From: Cognatiyoonia sediminum | GTDB lineage: Bacteria; Pseudomonadota; Alphaproteobacteria; Rhodobacterales; Rhodobacteraceae | Length of the DNA: 64,000 bases | Assembly (NCBI RefSeq): GCF_900129845.1 | Contig: NZ_FQXB01000006.1 | Location: 1-64,000 of the forward strand | Direction of reading: 5' to 3' | Shown here: positions 59,200 through 64,000 of the stretch, piece after piece | Numbering within the stretch: the first letter of the stretch is position 1 | Layout of the letters: every line of letters begins with the position of its first letter | Position numbers and translations under genes: made by a program | Notes under the pieces: generated by a model | Databases searched by the model: none | Told to the model about the DNA's origin: nothing | What the model saw: only the letters and a program-made list of their open reading frames with translations

Positions 59200-59955
59200 T
59201 CAAAGGGTGATGACCGAAATCAACCGTCCGTAATCCGCTTCCTTCTGATGCACCGATCTGCGGTAGCTATAGAACCGCTCAGGGTCGCTATACGTACAGT
59301 GCCGCGTCCAGCTTGTTTGTGTGACGCCTGCCTCCCGCAGCTTCGCTAAACCAAAGGCGGGCAAATCAAACTGCATCCGGTCGCCAGCCCCTTGCGCAAA
59401 GAAACGGGCAGCGCTTTCGTCCTCATCAACGAACGCGTCAAAAAACTCTGGTCCCACCTCATAGGCGCGTTGGCTGATGCTTGGGCCAATTACAGCGACT
59501 ATGTTTTTAACGCGCGCACCCAATTCAACCATGGCGTCAACTGTGTTTTCTAAGACGCCATCTTTTGCGCCTTTCCACCCTGCATGGGCCGCACCAATCA
59601 CACCGGCCTCTTGGTCAGCGAATAGAACTGGCTGGCAATCCGCCGTCAAAATCGAAAGCGCGACCCCTTTTGTCGCCGTCACAATAGCGTCGGCTTTAGG
59701 TTTTTCGGCGCTTGGTCCATCCACCACAATCACGTCAGCTGAATGGACTTGATGCACACCCCGCAACCCATCGCTCTCAACACCCATCGCCTCGGCCACG
59801 CGCTGTCGGTTGATCGCAACGATCCCGTCTTGATCCTGACTGCCCGTACCGCAGTTCAGCCCCTCATAAATCCCCGAAGACGCCCCGCCCGCACGTGTAA
59901 AGAACCCGTGGCGGACTCCGCTCAAACTGTCGTCGGTGATGATCTCTAGCGTCAT
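59200..59955 (-). CDS. pgeF: Peptidoglycan editing factor PgeF (laccase-domain)
   Basis: 251-aa DUF152/YfiH protein. Metal-site landmarks: RHGFFTRAGGASSG, SILTADCQPVLFAD (Cys) and GAAHAGWKGAKDGVLENTV (His). In E. coli PgeF removes mis-incorporated residues from peptidoglycan precursors; other members deaminate nucleosides. Its start overlaps the methyltransferase stop by 4 bp, continuing the lgt-methyltransferase-pgeF operon. Confidence 0.93.
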   Translation of the reverse strand: MTLEIITDDSLSGVRHGFFTRAGGASSGIYEGLNCGTGSQDQDGIVAINRQRVAEAMGVESDGLRGVHQVHSADVIVVDGPSAEKPKADAIVTATKGVALSILTADCQPVLFADQEAGVIGAAHAGWKGAKDGVLENTVDAMVELGARVKNIVAVIGPSISQRAYEVGPEFFDAFVDEDESAARFFAQGAGDRMQFDLPAFGLAKLREAGVTQTSWTRHCTYSDPERFYSYRRSVHQKEADYGRLISVITL

Positions 59956-61007
59956 GGGGTCAAACCAGCCGGGGGCGGCGCCCCGTTAGGATAAAGTCCG
60001 ATTACCTTAAAAAGGTGGCCCATTTCGTCGGGATGGGTCAAGCGGCGATGGGCGGCGATATGCTCTTTCAGCGCATCCCCCGATAAACTCTGCGCGAGCC
60101 TCTGCGCTCGCTGCGTGATCCCCAGCCGCTCCAAAAACACGCCTTGGTCTGTCATCTCAGTCACAGCAGAGGGCACGGCCGCGGCGATGGCGGCGAAATC
60201 CACATGCGCCGTCAGGTCCGCCTGACCCGGCTCGGCCAGAGGGTCAACCTTCTGATGATATTTCACCGCTTGGAATGTATCCCCCCGTGCATCCCATCCC
60301 CCATAGTCGATGATCAACGCCGCACCGCCGTTTCGCGCGATCAAATCGCCCACAACATGTGCAATGCCCGGCAAAGCTCCACAGGTCTCTATCATGTCGC
60401 CGACGGCCGTGCTTTCCAACTTCTCATCAAGCATCGCAATTGGAGCTGCAGCGGAAAGGCCAAACACCAACTCTTCGTCTTCCAACCCAATCATCCGCTC
60501 TGACCAGCCACCCTCCGCACGGATAAACTGGCGAATGGGCAAAGCATCAAAGAACTCATTCGCCACCAAAAATAACGGCTGATCTGGAAGGCTTTCAACG
60601 CTGTCATGGAACATCGCACCGCCGACCGTGACTGATTGAGCTGCGCGCAGGGTAGGCGACACCTCAACCAAATGAACCTCCGCCGCCTCCGTAAATCCCG
60701 GAACGCCGCGCGCCGCGCGCAGTATATCCGCCATCAACGTCCCGCGCCCCGGCCCCAGCTCGGCCAGCGTAAAAGGCGAGGGTTGCCCCTGATCCATCCA
60801 AACTTGCGCAAGGCACAAGCCCACCATCTCCCCAAACATCTGGCTGATCTCTGGCGCAGTCGTGAAATCACCCGCCCTCCCCAGCGGATCGCGGGTGGTG
60901 TAATAGCCATGGGTCGGGTGCATTAGACACTCAGCCATATACTCAGCCACGGTAACCGGTCCAAACCGCGCAATGCGGGCCTTTAATTCATCCGCAAGCG
61001 CGGTCAT
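59952..61007 (-). CDS. COG1565 SAM-dependent methyltransferase (NDUFAF7-like)
   Basis: 351 aa from ATG 61007, which overlaps the lgt stop; a longer frame to 61094 lies inside lgt. It has GYYTTRDPLGRAGDFTTAPEISQMFGE, the SAM motif LAELGPGRGTLMADILRA and ALIIDYGGWD. The mitochondrial relative NDUFAF7 methylates an arginine of complex I NDUFS2. Whether that holds here is unknown. Confidence 0.9.
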   Translation of the reverse strand: MTALADELKARIARFGPVTVAEYMAECLMHPTHGYYTTRDPLGRAGDFTTAPEISQMFGEMVGLCLAQVWMDQGQPSPFTLAELGPGRGTLMADILRAARGVPGFTEAAEVHLVEVSPTLRAAQSVTVGGAMFHDSVESLPDQPLFLVANEFFDALPIRQFIRAEGGWSERMIGLEDEELVFGLSAAAPIAMLDEKLESTAVGDMIETCGALPGIAHVVGDLIARNGGAALIIDYGGWDARGDTFQAVKYHQKVDPLAEPGQADLTAHVDFAAIAAAVPSAVTEMTDQGVFLERLGITQRAQRLAQSLSGDALKEHIAAHRRLTHPDEMGHLFKVIGLYPNGAPPPAGLTP

Positions 61008-61894
61008 TGCGCGCGGCGCCGTGCCGTGATGATCAATGCCAACCCGATCAGGATCATCGGCGTCGACAGGATCTGCCCCATGGTCAGGCCCCATTCGCCA
61101 AAGTCCAGCGCCCAGCCAAGCGGGTTATCCGGCCCGCGAAACTGTGCGTCAGGCTGGCGCACGAATTCCACAAGGAACCGCGCCGTGCCGTAGACAAAGA
61201 AGAAGACGCCGGTCATCAGCCACGGCATTTTGAACGCCCTCCGCCGGAACGCGAGGTAGAAGAGCAGGGCGCCCAACAATAACCCTTCCAAAGCCGCTTC
61301 ATAAAGCTGTGACGGGTGCCGTGCACATAGGATGTCCACGACCTCTGGACAGTCCTGCGCTGCCGCGCTGGGGAAAATCACGCCCCAAGGCACGTCTGTC
61401 GGCCGTCCCCACAACTCGCCATTGATGAAATTCGCACAGCGTACCAGCAGGATCGCCGGTGTCGCGGCAAGCGCGATGACATCCGACAATTGCGGCAAAG
61501 GAACCGATTTACGGCGACTAAACAGCGTCACGGCGATGATCACACCCAGAAAGCCACCGTGAAACGACAGGCCGCCCGTCCATATCATGAGAATTTCCAA
61601 AGGGTTCTGAATAAAATGCGCCGGATCGTAAATCAGAACGTAGCCCAACCGCCCGCCAGCAATCACGCCAATCACGATATATGTCAGCAAATCCTCTAGA
61701 TAGGATTTGTCCATCGGCGGCGTGTCATTTGGCCACAGCTGCGGTCGTTTCAACGTCGCGGCAATCAAAAACCACCCTAGCGCGATGCCTACAATATAAG
61801 ACAATGCGTACCATCTCAGGGCCAAATTGAAGCCAAACAGCTCAATCGAGAAGATTTCGGGGCTGATATTCGGAAAGGAAATTGCGCCTAACAT
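61004..61894 (-). CDS. lgt: Prolipoprotein diacylglyceryl transferase
   Basis: 296 aa from ATG 61894 (AGGA 8 nt upstream). Membrane enzyme with about seven helices; moves diacylglycerol to the lipobox Cys of prolipoproteins. Family signature CANFINGELWGRPTDVPWG, and HPSQLYEAALEG with the conserved His. RWYALSYIVGIALGW marks the N-terminal part. First gene of lgt-methyltransferase-pgeF. Confidence 0.96.
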   Translation of the reverse strand: MLGAISFPNISPEIFSIELFGFNLALRWYALSYIVGIALGWFLIAATLKRPQLWPNDTPPMDKSYLEDLLTYIVIGVIAGGRLGYVLIYDPAHFIQNPLEILMIWTGGLSFHGGFLGVIIAVTLFSRRKSVPLPQLSDVIALAATPAILLVRCANFINGELWGRPTDVPWGVIFPSAAAQDCPEVVDILCARHPSQLYEAALEGLLLGALLFYLAFRRRAFKMPWLMTGVFFFVYGTARFLVEFVRQPDAQFRGPDNPLGWALDFGEWGLTMGQILSTPMILIGLALIITARRRAQ

Positions 61895-62000
61895 GGCGCT
61901 ATTCCTGTGGCGCAAGGGCGGCGAAGTCAACAGGCCCTGTTGCAGCTTTCTAGGCTTGGCCCCATATAGAGGTCAGAACAGCAAATTCTGGAGGTTCACA

Positions 62001-62246
62001 ATGAACCAGCGCAGCAAAATTTTTGATGACCTAAGCCAGTTGATGACCAACGCTATGGGCGTGGCCCAAGGGGCTAAGGACGAAGCGAATACAGCGATGA
62101 AATCCATGATGGATCGTTGGATGGCTGACCGTGATTTTGTCACCCGCGAAGAATTTGATGCCGTCCGTGCCATGGCCCAAAAAGCGCGCGAAGAAAACGC
62201 AGCCCTCTTGGCGCGGATTGAAGCGCTGGAAGCTAAGAAGAAGTAG
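62001..62246 (+). CDS. ubiK: UbiK-family ubiquinone accessory factor
   Basis: 81-aa BMFP/UbiK protein. ATG 62001 follows GGAGG at 7 nt. An amphipathic helix (FDDLSQLMTNAMGVAQGA) is followed by a C-terminal coiled coil (MAQKAREENAALLARIEALEAKKK), the family layout. It assists the ubiquinone biosynthesis complex. It is divergent from lgt and overlaps the convergent MFS gene by 14 bp. Confidence 0.88.
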   Translation: MNQRSKIFDDLSQLMTNAMGVAQGAKDEANTAMKSMMDRWMADRDFVTREEFDAVRAMAQKAREENAALLARIEALEAKKK

Positions 62247-63387
62247 CCTCATCCGCTGGGCGCATCTGCCGCCCGAGCAAGATCAGGATGCCTGCGATGG
62301 CCGCCATCGCGGCCGAGGCGACGTAGGAATACGCGCCATAATGGCCAACAAGCCAGCCAAACAGCATCATACCCAACGATGACAAGACAAGCTCAAAGTT
62401 GACGATCAAGCTTTGCGCTTGTGCTGCGTTGTCTTCGCTCACGTTGTCGGCGACATAGTTTGTGATGGCGAGAAAGGCAGAAGCGTAGGTGACTGCGTGT
62501 AGCGTTTGCAGCCCGATCAACGCGGGAACCTCCGGGGATGTTGCCATTGCCAACCAGCGAAAGATCGAAGCGGCCACACCGATCAGAAGCAAGGTGATTG
62601 GCGGGAACCGTTTGGCGACATGTGCAAAGGCAAAGAACATCGCGGTCTCAGCCGCCGCACCAAGCGCGATGAGCAAGCCAATAGTTTCGGTCGATACGCC
62701 CTGACGCGCCCACAACAGCCCTTGGAAGGAGTTGAGGATCAAGTGAGGCGTATCTAAGAGCGCATAGCCGATAATCGGAAGCAGAAACCACGCCTTCATG
62801 AGCGACCTTAAATTCCCCGCCGACCTAGATGCATGTACTGCTTCGGGGGCGCGCATCTTTGGCAAAAAGAGGGACGCCAGTCCCCGCAACAAACCCAGCC
62901 CGATGAACAAAGGCAGAAACACCTCCACACCCCGATCTCGCAATGCAAAACCGGCAAAGATGATCACCAAAAGATAGCCAAGCGTAGAAAGCCCGCGAAA
63001 CGCGCCAAAGTTCAGGCCTTCCCGACGCGCCATCCTCAAACCAGCGGCATCAGTGACCGGCAATGCCGTACGCTGGGCAATGCTCCCAACGCTCCAGAAA
63101 AAGAGGATGCCGAGGAAGCCTGTGACATAGATCAAACCCACTGGCGCAAGGGCCGAGATGATGGCGCAAAAGATGATGACCTGTCGCCAATCGCTCGCCC
63201 GATCCGCAATGCGCCCGACGAAGACAACGATCAGCAAGACGATGATGTTTGGAATAGCGCTCAAGGCACCAATCTGAACCGAGGATAGCCCTTGGGTGTC
63301 AAACCAAATCCCCGCAAATGCGTTGACCATGCCAACACTCATGAACTGCACAAAAAAGTACAGTTGAACCCTCAAGGCTGGGGTCAT
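62233..63387 (-). CDS. MFS transporter (MFS_1-like/HcaT type)
   Basis: 384-aa membrane protein with about 12 helices. The N-terminal half has VQLYFFVQFMSVGMVNAFAGIWFDTQGLSSVQIGALSAI and VFVGRIADRASDWRQ between helices 2 and 3, the MFS loop. The family includes 3-phenylpropionate and nucleoside permeases; the substrate cannot be told. It stands alone between ubiK and the peptidase. Confidence 0.85.
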   Translation of the reverse strand: MTPALRVQLYFFVQFMSVGMVNAFAGIWFDTQGLSSVQIGALSAIPNIIVLLIVVFVGRIADRASDWRQVIIFCAIISALAPVGLIYVTGFLGILFFWSVGSIAQRTALPVTDAAGLRMARREGLNFGAFRGLSTLGYLLVIIFAGFALRDRGVEVFLPLFIGLGLLRGLASLFLPKMRAPEAVHASRSAGNLRSLMKAWFLLPIIGYALLDTPHLILNSFQGLLWARQGVSTETIGLLIALGAAAETAMFFAFAHVAKRFPPITLLLIGVAASIFRWLAMATSPEVPALIGLQTLHAVTYASAFLAITNYVADNVSEDNAAQAQSLIVNFELVLSSLGMMLFGWLVGHYGAYSYVASAAMAAIAGILILLGRQMRPADEATSS

Positions 63388-63429
63388 GGAAGCTCGACCT
63401 TTTGACGGATCGAACTGGCGTCTAAGCGA

Positions 63430-64000
63430 TTACGCAAAGTCTTCCAAATAGGCGACGAGGATATTAAGCGCGGCCTGAAGATCGGTCTTATCAATCATCT
63501 CGGTCACAGTATGCACATAGCGCGTGCCCACAACGATCCCGACCGCCCGTGCACCGGATGCCGCTTGCTGTGCCGCCGCACCATCCTGACCACCCGCGGC
63601 AAGGATTGTGCGTTGGTATGGAATGCCTTTGGTGTCCGCCAGCTTCGCGATGTCGCGCACCAGCCCCTTATCCGCAATGAAAGAACTATCCCGAATATGA
63701 AGGCCAAACCCTTGCCCCTGAACTGTCGTTGAATCCTTTTCCGGCACACCCGGCGTGTCACACGACAGCGTCACATCAATCCCGATCCCGATATCCGGTT
63801 TCACCTTAAAGGCTGAGGTCCGCGCACCGCGCAATCCGACCTCTTCCTGCGTGGTGAACACAACATGGACCTCCGCCCCACGTCCCGCGGAGCCAAGCGC
63901 CTTTATCGTCTCGACGCCCAACCAACAGGCGATCCGGTTATCGAGCGCTTTGGAGACAACTTTTTCATCCAGATCGAGAAACGGTTCATCCATGACCACA
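63430..64000 (-). CDS. M42-family aminopeptidase (5' end beyond window)
   Basis: C-terminal 189+ residues of a dinuclear-metal peptidase. SKALDNRIACW holds a bridging Asp, VVFTTQEEVGLRGARTS the catalytic Glu pair, IGIDVT another ligand, and VGTRYVHTVTEMID the last His. The frame is open to the window edge, so the N-terminus is missing. Relatives form tetrahedral complexes that trim peptides. Confidence 0.92.
   Translation of the reverse strand, partial: VVMDEPFLDLDEKVVSKALDNRIACWLGVETIKALGSAGRGAEVHVVFTTQEEVGLRGARTSAFKVKPDIGIGIDVTLSCDTPGVPEKDSTTVQGQGFGLHIRDSSFIADKGLVRDIAKLADTKGIPYQRTILAAGGQDGAAAQQAASGARAVGIVVGTRYVHTVTEMIDKTDLQAALNILVAYLEDFA

Noticed and set aside
58993-59349. 118-aa plus-strand frame reaching into pgeF
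   Set aside because: No motif; begins in a low-complexity T-rich stretch and mostly overlaps the opposite, well-supported pgeF.
1-64000. CRISPR arrays, IS elements, integrases, tRNA or rRNA genes
   Set aside because: I looked for spaced direct repeats, transposase or integrase motifs and cloverleaf-like spacers in the intergenic regions and saw none; a covariance-model search would be needed to exclude small RNAs.

Overview
The window looks like a chromosomal segment of a marine alphaproteobacterium of the Roseobacter/Rhodobacterales group. The indicators are a short PutA with a divergent Lrp regulator, the DMSP lyase DddQ, a soxBDAG sarcosine oxidase operon, several GcvT-fused flavoproteins, a Na+-NQR operon, three dispersed Hint-domain proteins and a TRAP dicarboxylate system. 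This is an inference from gene content; no rRNA or other phylogenetic marker is present. I saw no tRNA, rRNA, CRISPR array, insertion sequence or phage gene.

Layout. 1-3.7 kb: the end of an unrecognised gene, then putA and its Lrp-type regulator, divergently transcribed. 3.7-11.0 kb (minus): a LacI-controlled sugar ABC operon in the order regulator, binding protein, two permeases, glycosidase, ATPase. This is the order of the rhizobial agl operon, but the hydrolase is a GH63/MGH1-like enzyme, which points to a glucosyl- or mannosyl-glycerate type solute. 11.4-13.1 kb: a Hint-domain protein and a decayed outer-membrane gene. 13.1-26.2 kb: a methylated-osmolyte region. On the minus strand are a sulfotransferase, an Asp/Glu-racemase-like protein, a GFA protein, a Rieske oxygenase and an RpiR regulator. 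On the plus strand are a GcvT-flavoprotein, an MDR dehydrogenase, dddQ, two enolase-superfamily enzymes, a class III aminotransferase, a Hyi-like isomerase and a GST. 26.3-37.1 kb (plus): a second GcvT-flavoprotein, an MttB-family methyltransferase, a TetR regulator, soxBDAG and an amine oxidase. 37.1-43.5 kb: dctB, dctD and dctPQM. 43.6-52.7 kb: a photolyase-like gene, nqrABCDEF (minus) with its maturation genes apbE and nqrM, and a small membrane protein. 52.7-64 kb: a MarR-sulfurylase-APS kinase fusion, two more Hint proteins, trxB, an Lrp regulator and housekeeping genes (pgeF, COG1565 methyltransferase, lgt, ubiK, an MFS transporter and an M42 peptidase cut by the window end).

How it fits together (inference). 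The 13-37 kb block could strip N- or S-linked C1 groups from betaines, DMSP and sarcosine. The Rieske enzyme would release formaldehyde, the GcvT flavoproteins and SoxA would load C1 units onto tetrahydrofolate, DddQ would cleave DMSP, and amino acids such as proline or glycine would enter central metabolism (PutA). Products reaching C4-dicarboxylate level relate to the Dct system, and respiration is coupled to Na+ by NQR.

Most unusual: (1) a single reading frame joining a MarR/EPS-type DNA-binding domain to ATP sulfurylase-APS kinase, with two GTTC-N6-GAAC dyads 33 bp apart at its promoter; (2) a DctD-like regulator lacking the GAFTGA loop and the Walker A lysine, with a matching double upstream site but no -24/-12 element before dctP; (3) dddQ locked by stop/start overlaps between an MDR enzyme and two enolase-superfamily enzymes; (4) a MalF-type permease with a DUF11-like periplasmic domain.
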